Shown here: one piece after another, positions 15,989 to 23,508 of the stretch
Layout: each line of letters begins with the position of its first letter
Numbering within the stretch: position 1 is the stretch's first letter
Assembly: GCF_017355965.1 (NCBI RefSeq)
Contig: NZ_JAFIQW010000006.1
Span: forward strand, 97,216-161,215
Length of the DNA: 64,000 nucleotides
Direction of reading: 5' to 3'
Source: Desertivibrio insolitus
GTDB lineage: Bacteria > Actinomycetota > Actinomycetes > Actinomycetales > Microbacteriaceae
Made by a program: the position numbers and the translations under genes
Notes under the pieces: generated by a model
The model's database searches: none
Told to the model about the DNA's origin: nothing
Seen by the model: only the letters and a program-made list of their open reading frames with translations

Positions 15989-17266
15989 ATGACCCGATCC
16001 GCCCTGGCGCTGGGCATCTCCAGCGTCAACTTCAGCTGGGAGGCAGTCGGTGGCTTCGTCCTCCAACTGCTCCCGTACTTCCCGCTCGCGATCGCCGGCA
16101 CCATCGTGTGGGCGCTCTGGCTTTACCGCGTCATCCTGTCGCGTCGGGCCAAGCCCATCGAGAGCGACTTCCGCACGACCACCTCGGTCGTCGTGCCCTC
16201 CTTCCACGAGGACCCCGACATCCTGATGAGATGCCTGGGCACCTGGCTCAACCAGAACCCGACCGAGGTCATCATCGTCCTCGACGTCGCCGACACCGAC
16301 GCCTACCGCCGCATCGTCGAGCTGGGCGACGAGCGGGTCAAGCCGATCCTGTTCCATCACGCCGGCAAGCGATCCGCCCTCGGCGTCGGCATCCGTGAGG
16401 CCACGGGAGAGATCCTCGTCCTCACCGACTCCGACACCTCGTGGCGTCACGGGCTGCTCGAGAACGTGCAGAAGCCCTTCGTCGACCCGCAGGTCGGCGG
16501 GGTGAGCACGCAGCAGAACGTCTACCAGCGCGAGACCAGCATCTGGCGCCGCGTGGCCGACTGGCTCGTCAACCTCCGCTACTACGACTACGTGCCGGCG
16601 ATGGGCAGAGCGGGCGCCGTCCCGTGCATCTCGGGCCGGACGGCCGTCTACCGTCGCTCGGCCGTGCTCCCGGTGCTCGAGAACCTCGAGAACGAGTTCT
16701 TCCTCGGCAGGCGCTGCATCTCGGGGGACGACGGCCGGCTCACCTGGCTCGTCCTCGCCTCGGGCTACAAGACGGTGCATCAGTCGTCCGCCAAGGCACT
16801 GTCGATGTTCCCGTCGAGCTTCCGCGCCTTCGTCAAGCAGCGTGTGCGGTGGAGCCGCAACTCCTACCGCACCTACCTGACCGCGATGACCAAGGGATGG
16901 CTCTGGCGCGTCCCGTTCGTCACCAAGATCACCGTGCTGCAGATCCTCCTCACCCCTGTCACCATGGGGTTGACCATCGGGTACATCGTCTTCAGCAGGC
17001 TGGAGCCCACGCCGATCGGCATCACCGCCGTCGTCGCATGGCTCCTGCTCGGACGCGGCATCCGCGGTATCTCCCACCTGCGCCGACACCCTCTCGAGAT
17101 CGCGCTCCTGCCCGTCGTCGCGGCGACCGTCATCCTGATCGCACTGCCGATCAAGCTGTACGCGTTCGTCACGATGAACAAGCAGGGCTGGCTCACCCGT
17201 CACGCCGACCGCGTGGGCGGCGACGGCCAGACCGCCAGCACCCTTGTCGTGGGAGCGGCAGCGTGA
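15989..17266 (+). CDS. Processive membrane glycosyltransferase family 2, copy B
   Basis: A 425-residue paralogue of the GT2 at 7945 with a shorter, unrelated N-terminus (MTRSALALGISSVNF). From the first membrane segment (YFPLAIAGTIVWALWLYRVIL) onward the two are largely the same. The catalytic set is complete: LTDSDTSW (Asp147, Asp149), SGDDGRLTW (Asp247-248) and QRVRW (284-288). Start ATG has an AGAAGGAA site 11 bases upstream. Its stop overlaps the GTG of the following beta-helix gene (GTGA), the same coupling as in copy A. The two synthases may differ in regulation or in chain properties; sequence alone does not tell. Confidence 0.87.
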   Translation: MTRSALALGISSVNFSWEAVGGFVLQLLPYFPLAIAGTIVWALWLYRVILSRRAKPIESDFRTTTSVVVPSFHEDPDILMRCLGTWLNQNPTEVIIVLDVADTDAYRRIVELGDERVKPILFHHAGKRSALGVGIREATGEILVLTDSDTSWRHGLLENVQKPFVDPQVGGVSTQQNVYQRETSIWRRVADWLVNLRYYDYVPAMGRAGAVPCISGRTAVYRRSAVLPVLENLENEFFLGRRCISGDDGRLTWLVLASGYKTVHQSSAKALSMFPSSFRAFVKQRVRWSRNSYRTYLTAMTKGWLWRVPFVTKITVLQILLTPVTMGLTIGYIVFSRLEPTPIGITAVVAWLLLGRGIRGISHLRRHPLEIALLPVVAATVILIALPIKLYAFVTMNKQGWLTRHADRVGGDGQTASTLVVGAAA

Positions 17267-19167
17267 GCGCCCGCATCGCGGCCGCCGTCGCGGCCACCGC
17301 GCTCGCCGCGGCATCCGTCACCTTCGGTCTCGCCGCGCCTGCGGCCGCCGCCGAGGACGTCGCCGCCCCCGTCGCCGTGACCGGCGACGAGTACCCGGGC
17401 GACCCGACGCTCGAGGCGATCCTCGTCGCGCAGGAGGAACGGCGGCTCGTCGAGGTCCGCTCGATCTCGAACGCCGCCGGCTGGACCAACGTCAACCAGG
17501 GACGGCCCTACAGACTCGTCACCGGCAACTCCTACACTCTCGTGCTCATTCGGAGGGACTCGGCGTACACCCTCGACGACCTCGAGCGCTTCGCGCCCGG
17601 CACGTTCGTCCGTCAGCCCGACGGCTCCTACGTGCTCAGCGAGAACATCGTCGTCGAGCAGGGAGCGACCCTGCACCTCGAGGACCCGGAGGGCCTTGAC
17701 CTGAGGCTCGCCAGCAACGAGGACCGGTTCGCGTCGATCGTCACACTCGGCGGCTCGGTCGAAATCGTCGGGTCCGCCGACAAGCCGGTCACGGTCACCA
17801 GCTGGGACCCGATCTCCGGTGAACCCGACGTCACGACCGACGACGGGCGCTCCTACCTGCGGATCATCGGCGGGCACGCGGAGTTCTCGCACGTCCAGTT
17901 CGAGAACCTCGGCTTCTGGTCCGGGGCCACCGGAGGAGTGTCGCTGACCGGCACCGAGGTTCCGGAGGTGCTCTCGGACGACGCCACGACGAACCTCGAG
18001 CGCAACCAGCAGGCCGACACGGTCAGCACCCCCCAGGTGTTCGGCGAGGAGCTGTACCCCGTCGGCGAGGAGATCGAGACCCTCGGACTCGAACCCGACC
18101 TCGACGCCTACAGCTACGTGTCCGCGGTCATCCACGACGTCGAGAGCCGCAACAACGCGTTCGGGATGTTCATCACGAGCGCGGACGGGGTCGAGATCAA
18201 GGACTCGCTGATCGAGAACAACCTCGTCGACGGGCTCGTGCTGCACCGTTACGTGACGAACACACTCGTCCGGAACACGACGGCGGCGCACAACGGCGTC
18301 GACGGCTTCAGCCTCACCCGCGCGACCACGGGCATCGTGCTCGACAGGATCGACGCGACCGGCAACGGCCGCAACGGGGTGACGATCGAGGGCGGCCCGC
18401 TGGCGGAGGGACCGAGTGCCACGGGAACACCCGTCGGCGACTACGGCAACAACGCCCTGACGAACAGCACGATGACGAACAACGGCCGCTACGGGGTCGA
18501 CGTCATCGGCGGCACGAAGATCGTGATCGACGGCAACACCGTGACCGATCACACGATGGGCATCGTGGTGTCGAACGGAGTGGCGGATGTCACGGTGTCC
18601 GACAACATCGTCGAGGACTCGCTGGAGCAGGGGATCGCCCTCCGCAACGGCGTGACCGACGCGCTCGTGCAGGGCAACTCGATCGTCGGCGGGGAGGTGG
18701 GCGTCTACCTCCGTGACGCCGGCGGTACGGTCGACCGCAACGAGATCAGCGCTGTGACCAACCACGGGGTGACGCTCATCGATCAGACCCAGATCTCAAC
18801 GGTGACCGACAACGAGGTCGCCGGCATCGGACCGAGCGCGGTCGACGTGGCCAGAGCCGACGGGGAGGTCGTCGTCTCCGGCAACCGTGTCGAGGCCTGG
18901 CAGGGCACCAAGCCGCTGGACGTGATCCTGCGGAGCATCTTCCAGCCGCTCACGGTCATGTGGCTGACGCTCGGCCTGCTGGTCGTCGTCACCGCCGTGA
19001 CCGGCGTTCGCCGCCGTCGCCGCGGTCACACGATCAGTCATCCGTACGCCGGGCAGGCGCCACTCAGCGCGCTCACCGCCGGCGTCGCAACCCCGGAGTC
19101 GCTCGGGCTCACACCGCCGAGCTGGCTCACGGGACACCGCAACACCACTCAGGGGGAGGCACGATGA
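17263..19167 (+). CDS. Large membrane-anchored right-handed beta-helix protein, copy B
   Basis: A 634-residue paralogue of the protein at 9312. It has a classical signal peptide ending near AAPAAAAED, then the conserved pre-domain (DEYPGDPTLEAILVAQEE, YTLDDLERFAPGTFV, SENIVVEQGATLHL). Beta-helix turns follow, with Asn/Gly repeats such as NGRNGVTIEGG, NNGRYGVDVIGG and VSDNIVED. It ends in a C-terminal transmembrane helix (IFQPLTVMWLTLGLLVVVTAVT), an arginine-rich stop and the tail HPYAGQAPLSALTAGV. The tail motif PYAxxAPLxxLTxGVxxxESLG is shared with copy A. A carbohydrate epimerase, lyase or scaffold role is inferred from fold and context. Confidence 0.8.
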   Translation: MSARIAAAVAATALAAASVTFGLAAPAAAAEDVAAPVAVTGDEYPGDPTLEAILVAQEERRLVEVRSISNAAGWTNVNQGRPYRLVTGNSYTLVLIRRDSAYTLDDLERFAPGTFVRQPDGSYVLSENIVVEQGATLHLEDPEGLDLRLASNEDRFASIVTLGGSVEIVGSADKPVTVTSWDPISGEPDVTTDDGRSYLRIIGGHAEFSHVQFENLGFWSGATGGVSLTGTEVPEVLSDDATTNLERNQQADTVSTPQVFGEELYPVGEEIETLGLEPDLDAYSYVSAVIHDVESRNNAFGMFITSADGVEIKDSLIENNLVDGLVLHRYVTNTLVRNTTAAHNGVDGFSLTRATTGIVLDRIDATGNGRNGVTIEGGPLAEGPSATGTPVGDYGNNALTNSTMTNNGRYGVDVIGGTKIVIDGNTVTDHTMGIVVSNGVADVTVSDNIVEDSLEQGIALRNGVTDALVQGNSIVGGEVGVYLRDAGGTVDRNEISAVTNHGVTLIDQTQISTVTDNEVAGIGPSAVDVARADGEVVVSGNRVEAWQGTKPLDVILRSIFQPLTVMWLTLGLLVVVTAVTGVRRRRRGHTISHPYAGQAPLSALTAGVATPESLGLTPPSWLTGHRNTTQGEAR

Positions 19168-20369
19168 ATCGACTGGACTCGCTGTGGCGGGACATCCGAA
19201 GTAAACCGGCCATGGCCGCGGCCGCGGCCTTCGTGGCGGGGGTGCTCTTCGCCTCCGTCGTGTGGGGTGTCGCAGTGTCGACGAGCAGGCAATCGGTGCA
19301 GCAACTCACCTCGGACGCCGGTCCCCAGCCCGGGCGCACGAGCTCCCCGACGCCCTCCGCGAGCGGCGACGAGGGGGAGGAGGGGAGCGGGGCATCACTC
19401 GAGCCCGACTCGGACGAACAGGAGGAGTCGAAACCCTCGGCGTCCGCTCCGGCCCTCCCCGCCGACCGTCCGACCGCACCGGCCGATTGCCCCGAACCCA
19501 CGACCTCTGTGGCGACCGCCGAGGAACTGCAGTCGGCTCTCGACGGGGCCTCGCCCGGAGACGTCATCGAGATCGAGGACGGGCACTACGTCGGGGAGTT
19601 CCTCGCGACAGTCTCGGGCACCGAGGACGAGCCGATCACCCTCTGCGGCGGCACCGAGGCGATCCTCGACGGCGGCGACTACGAGGGGGACTACGTTTTC
19701 CACCTCGACGGTGCGAAGTACTGGCACCTTCTCGGCTTCACCGTCACGAACGGGCAGAAGGGCGTGATGGCGGACGGCACCGTCGGGTCGATCATCGAGG
19801 GCCTCACGGTCACCGGGATCGGCGACGAGGCGATCCACCTGCGCAAGTTCAGCACCGACAACGTCGTGACCGGCAACTTCATCAGCGTCACCGGCCTCCG
19901 TCGCCCCAAGTTCGGCGAGGGTGTCTACATCGGCACGGCCGAGTCGAACTGGTGCGACATGTCGGACTGCAAGCCCGACAACTCCGACCGCAACATCGTG
20001 GAGAACAACACGATCAGCGAGACGAGTTCCGAGGCGATCGACGTGAAGGAGGGGACGTCCTTCGGCATCGTCCGCAACAACACGTTCGACGGCTCGGGCA
20101 TCATCGACGCCGACTCGTGGGTCGACATCAAGGGCAACGACTGGGTCATCGAGGGGAACGTCGGCAGGAACTCCCCGCTCGACGGCTTCCAGACCCACGA
20201 GATCCTCGACGGGTGGGGCACGCGCAACGTGTTCCGGGGCAACACCGCCGAGGTCAACGGCCCGGGCTTCGGGTTCTCCCTCACCCCGGTACGGGAGAAC
20301 GTCGTCGAGTGCGACAACGAGGTGATCGGTGCGGCCGAGGGCGACATGAACGTCGACTGCTCCCGCTGA
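19164..20369 (+). CDS. Small secreted/anchored beta-helix protein, PL6-like fold, copy B
   Basis: A 401-residue paralogue of the protein at 11150. It has an N-terminal membrane segment (residues 17-41), then a longer acidic Ser/Pro/Glu linker (to about residue 100) and the beta-helix beginning TAEELQSALDGASPGDVIE. The blocks FGEGVYIGTAESNWCD, IDVKEGTSFGIVRNNTFDG, DADSWVDIKGNDW and SPLDGFQTHEILDGWGTRN match copy A almost residue for residue, while linkers diverge. This points to a conserved substrate site on the helix. The ATG overlaps the upstream stop and has a strong AGGGGGAGG site at 19151-19159. Confidence 0.78.
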   Translation: MNRLDSLWRDIRSKPAMAAAAAFVAGVLFASVVWGVAVSTSRQSVQQLTSDAGPQPGRTSSPTPSASGDEGEEGSGASLEPDSDEQEESKPSASAPALPADRPTAPADCPEPTTSVATAEELQSALDGASPGDVIEIEDGHYVGEFLATVSGTEDEPITLCGGTEAILDGGDYEGDYVFHLDGAKYWHLLGFTVTNGQKGVMADGTVGSIIEGLTVTGIGDEAIHLRKFSTDNVVTGNFISVTGLRRPKFGEGVYIGTAESNWCDMSDCKPDNSDRNIVENNTISETSSEAIDVKEGTSFGIVRNNTFDGSGIIDADSWVDIKGNDWVIEGNVGRNSPLDGFQTHEILDGWGTRNVFRGNTAEVNGPGFGFSLTPVRENVVECDNEVIGAAEGDMNVDCSR

Positions 20370-20402
20370 GTCTTCGCGGAGCCCAGGCTCCGTGATCTGA
20401 AC

Positions 20403-20449
20403 CTCTGCCGGGATGTCTGGGCGATCGGGGCCCCGGCATCCCGGCAGAG
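20403..20449 (+). other. Large hairpin, member 3 of a family of three
   Basis: A 13-bp perfect stem, CTCTGCCGGGATG with CATCCCGGCAGAG (20437-20449), has a 21-base loop again containing GATCGGG. It lies 34 bases after the small beta-helix gene and separates the locus from the convergent ybaK-like gene. Confidence 0.75.
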
Positions 20450-20473
20450 TCCTGTCATCGTACGACCGGCGAG

Positions 20474-20947
20474 TCAGCCCGCGATCGGATCCGTGATGTC
20501 TGCGACCGTCGCCGAATACGCGCTGATCAGCGAATCGGCGTCGACGAAGGCGCTGTGCCCGTGCTCGCCGGCACCCATCGCTATCCGGCGGCCGCTCATC
20601 GTCTCGTCCGCGTACACAGGCCACGCGGTGGTCGAGCCGAGCGGAGTGATCGTGCCGCGCTCGTACCCCGTCGCCTCGAGGGCGAGTTCCGGCTCCGGCA
20701 GGCGCAGCTTGTTGACGCCGACGACCGCGCGCAGCTTCGGCCACGAGATTTGGCGGTCGCCCGGCACGAGCGCGAAGAGATAGGTGCCGTCGTGGCGGCG
20801 CACGACGAGCGACTTCACGATGTCGGCGGGTCGGATGCCGAGCAGCCCGGCCGCCTCCTCGAGGGAGCGCGCCTCGGGGCGCTTCACGATCTCGACCTCG
20901 AGCCCGCGCCTTGCGGCATCCGTCTCGACCCTCGTGCGTCCGTCCAT
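20474..20947 (-). CDS. YbaK/EbsC-family aminoacyl-tRNA deacylase
   Basis: A 157-residue YbaK-fold protein. These enzymes hydrolyse mischarged tRNA such as Cys-tRNA-Pro. Visible features are EEAAGLLGIRPADIVKSLVV with the conserved catalytic Lys, a mid-domain GVNKLRLP, and the glycine-rich GYERGTITPLGS that forms the substrate pocket. Start ATG 20947 gives the usual N-terminus; further upstream GTG codons in frame would add about 10 residues. It is convergent to the polysaccharide locus and divergent from dusB. Confidence 0.85.
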   Translation of the reverse strand: MDGRTRVETDAARRGLEVEIVKRPEARSLEEAAGLLGIRPADIVKSLVVRRHDGTYLFALVPGDRQISWPKLRAVVGVNKLRLPEPELALEATGYERGTITPLGSTTAWPVYADETMSGRRIAMGAGEHGHSAFVDADSLISAYSATVADITDPIAG

Positions 20948-21058
20948 GTTCCCGGCAACCGCCAGGAGCACGACGACATTCCCTTCCCAGGGGCGGGGAC
21001 GACGCCCCCGTGCACAGCGGTCGGCTTCGAGCGGCCTGATCTGGGAGAATCGGGGGCG

Positions 21059-22213
21059 ATGTCCCTCGCTCCCGCTCCCGCCCGCGGCCTCTCCATCGGC
21101 CCGCTCGACCTCGACGTGCCCGTCGTGCTCGCACCCATGGCGGGCATCACCAACACGGCCTTCCGCCGCCTGTGCCGCGAGTTCGGCGCCGGCCTCTACG
21201 TCAGCGAGATGATCACGAGCCGCGCCCTCGTCGAGCGCACCCCGGAGAGCATGCGGCTCATCACGCATCACGAATCCGAGACCCCGCGCTCGATCCAGCT
21301 CTACGGGGTCGACCCGTACACGGTCAGCGAGGCGGTGCGGATGCTCGTCGCGGAGGACCGCGCCGACCACATCGACCTGAACTTCGGATGCCCGGTGCCC
21401 AAGGTCACCCGCAAGGGCGGGGGAGCGGCGCTGCCGTGGAAGCTCGGGCTGTTCCGCGAGATCGTGGAGCGCGCCGTCGAGGCCGCAGGGCCGCTGCCGC
21501 TCACCGTCAAGATGCGCAAGGGCATCGACTCCGACCACCTCACCTACCTCGAGGCGGGCAAGGCGGCGGAGGGCGCCGGCGTCGCGAGCATCGCGCTGCA
21601 CGCCCGCACCGCCGCAGAGTTCTACTCGGGCCAGGCCGACTGGTCGGCCATCGCGAAGCTCAAGCAGACGATCACGAGCGTGCCGGTGCTCGGCAACGGC
21701 GACATCTGGAGCGCCGACGACGCCCTGCGCATGGTCGACGAGACCGGGTGCGACGGCGTCGTCGTCGGCCGCGGATGCCTGGGCCGCCCGTGGCTCTTCG
21801 GCGATCTGGCCGCCGCCTTCCGCGGCGAGCGCGCCACCGCCGCGCCCACCCTCGGCGAGGTCGCCCGCACGTTCCGCCGGCACGCCGAGCTGCTCGTCGA
21901 GTTCTTCGACAGCGAGGAGCGCGCCTGCCGCGACATCCGCAAGCACGTCGCCTGGTACTTCAAGGGCTACGCCGTCGGCGGCGACCTGCGGGCGAAGCTC
22001 GCGACCGTCGAGTCCCTCGCGCAGCTGGACGACCTGCTCGCGACCCTCGACTGGGAGCAGCCCTACCCCGGCGAGGCCGCGGAGGGCCCGCGCGGCCGCG
22101 CCGGCAGCCCGAAGAGCCCGGCGCTGCCGGAGCGCTGGCTCGAGTCGCAGGAGCTCTCCGACCCGCACCGCGCCGACCTCACCGAGGCCGAGTCGAGCGT
22201 GAGCGGTGGTTGA
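21059..22213 (+). CDS. dusB: tRNA-dihydrouridine synthase
   Basis: A 384-residue flavoenzyme that reduces uridines in the tRNA D-loop with NADPH and FMN. The FMN barrel starts with VVLAPMAGITNTAFRRLC. The catalytic cysteine is Cys111 in LNFGCPVPKVTRKGGGAAL, and the substrate-binding block HARTAAEFYSGQADW and FMN loop GNGDIWSADDA follow. A GAGAAT -10 box ends 8 bases before the ATG and there is no ribosome site, so it may be leaderless. The dgt gene overlaps its end by 8 bases. Confidence 0.93.
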   Translation: MSLAPAPARGLSIGPLDLDVPVVLAPMAGITNTAFRRLCREFGAGLYVSEMITSRALVERTPESMRLITHHESETPRSIQLYGVDPYTVSEAVRMLVAEDRADHIDLNFGCPVPKVTRKGGGAALPWKLGLFREIVERAVEAAGPLPLTVKMRKGIDSDHLTYLEAGKAAEGAGVASIALHARTAAEFYSGQADWSAIAKLKQTITSVPVLGNGDIWSADDALRMVDETGCDGVVVGRGCLGRPWLFGDLAAAFRGERATAAPTLGEVARTFRRHAELLVEFFDSEERACRDIRKHVAWYFKGYAVGGDLRAKLATVESLAQLDDLLATLDWEQPYPGEAAEGPRGRAGSPKSPALPERWLESQELSDPHRADLTEAESSVSGG

Positions 22214-23489
22214 GGCCGCGCTCGGCGAGAGCGTCCCGATCGCCCTGCTCCCGGGCTACGGCACCCGCGACACCCAGCGCTGGCTGCCGGAGCGGCACTC
22301 GAACCGCCGCAGCGACTTCGCCCGCGACCGCGCGCGCCTGCTGCACTCGAGCGCGCTGCGCCGCCTCGCCGCGAAGACGCAGGTGCTCAGCCCGACCGGT
22401 GGCCTGGACTTCGCCCGCAACCGCCTGACGCACTCGCTCGAGGTCGCCCAGGTCGGGCGCGAGCTCGCCGCGAGCCTCGGTCTCGCCCCGGACGTCGTCG
22501 ACACCGCCTGCCTCGCCCACGACCTCGGGCATCCGCCGTTCGGGCACAACGGCGAACTCGCCCTGAGCGAGTGGGCCGACGACATCGGCGGCTTCGAGGG
22601 CAACGCGCAGACCCTCCGCCTGCTCACGCGCATCGAGCCGAAGGTCGTCGGCGACGACGGGCGCAGCTACGGCCTCAATCTCACGCGCGCCAGCCTCGAC
22701 GCGAGCTGCAAGTACCCCTGGCCGAAGAGCACGGCGGTCGGCGACCCCAGCGGGCGGCAGAAGTTCGGCTTCTACGCCGACGACGCCGACGCCTTCCGCT
22801 GGATGCGCGACGGCGCCCCCGACCGGCGGCTCTGCATCGAGGCCCAGGTGATGGACCTTTCCGACGACATCGCCTACTCGGTCCACGACTTCGAAGACGC
22901 GGTGGTCGGCGGGTACCTCGACGTCGCCCGCCTCGGCTCCCGCGACGAGCGCGACGCCCTCATCGGCACGATCTTCACCTGGAGCGGCGGGGCGCTCGAC
23001 CGCGACGAGCTCTCGGAGGCGTTCGAGCGGCTCACCGACCTACCGTTCTGGCTCGAGGAGTACGACGGGTCCCGCCTCGACCAGGCGCGCCTGAAGAACC
23101 TGACGAGTCAGCTGATCGGGCGTTTCGCGGGCGCGGCCACGGAGGCGACGCGCGAGACCCACCCGCAGATGCTGCTCGCCCGCTACGGCGCCGACGTCGT
23201 CGTGCCCCGGGGTATCAGCGCGGAGATCGCGGTGCTGAAGGGCATCGTCGCGGCGCACGTCATGGCCCACACCCGCCGTCAGCCGATCTACGCCCAGCAG
23301 CGGGAACTGCTCGCCGACCTCGCCGACGTGCTCCTCGACGCCGGTCCCGCCGAGCTCGACCCGGGCTTCGCCGCCGACTGGCGCGCGGCGACGACGGATG
23401 CCGCGCGCAAGCGTGCCGTCGTCGACCAGGTCGCCTCGCTGACCGACCAGTCCGCGATCGCGTGGCACGAGCGCCTGGTCAAGCGGTGA
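22206..23489 (+). CDS. dgt: Deoxyguanosinetriphosphate triphosphohydrolase-like HD protein
   Basis: A 427-residue HD-domain dNTPase that cleaves dGTP (or dNTPs) to the deoxynucleoside and triphosphate. The metal site is visible as RNRLTHSLEVAQV (His76) and AHDLGHPPFGHNGE (His105-Asp106), with a later Asp in MDLSDDIAYSVHD. RRSDFARDRARLLHSSALRRL is the family N-terminus. Start GTG 22206 overlaps the dusB end. It is followed by dnaG after 19 bases, a common actinobacterial order. Confidence 0.93.
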   Translation: MVEAALGESVPIALLPGYGTRDTQRWLPERHSNRRSDFARDRARLLHSSALRRLAAKTQVLSPTGGLDFARNRLTHSLEVAQVGRELAASLGLAPDVVDTACLAHDLGHPPFGHNGELALSEWADDIGGFEGNAQTLRLLTRIEPKVVGDDGRSYGLNLTRASLDASCKYPWPKSTAVGDPSGRQKFGFYADDADAFRWMRDGAPDRRLCIEAQVMDLSDDIAYSVHDFEDAVVGGYLDVARLGSRDERDALIGTIFTWSGGALDRDELSEAFERLTDLPFWLEEYDGSRLDQARLKNLTSQLIGRFAGAATEATRETHPQMLLARYGADVVVPRGISAEIAVLKGIVAAHVMAHTRRQPIYAQQRELLADLADVLLDAGPAELDPGFAADWRAATTDAARKRAVVDQVASLTDQSAIAWHERLVKR

Positions 23490-23496
23490 GGCTTCT

Positions 23497-23502
23497 TACA
23501 AT
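23497..23502 (+). promoter_or_regulatory. -10 box of dnaG, leaderless type
   Basis: TACAAT ends 6 bases before the dnaG ATG, with no ribosome site in between. Confidence 0.55.
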
Positions 23503-23508
23503 GTGCGC

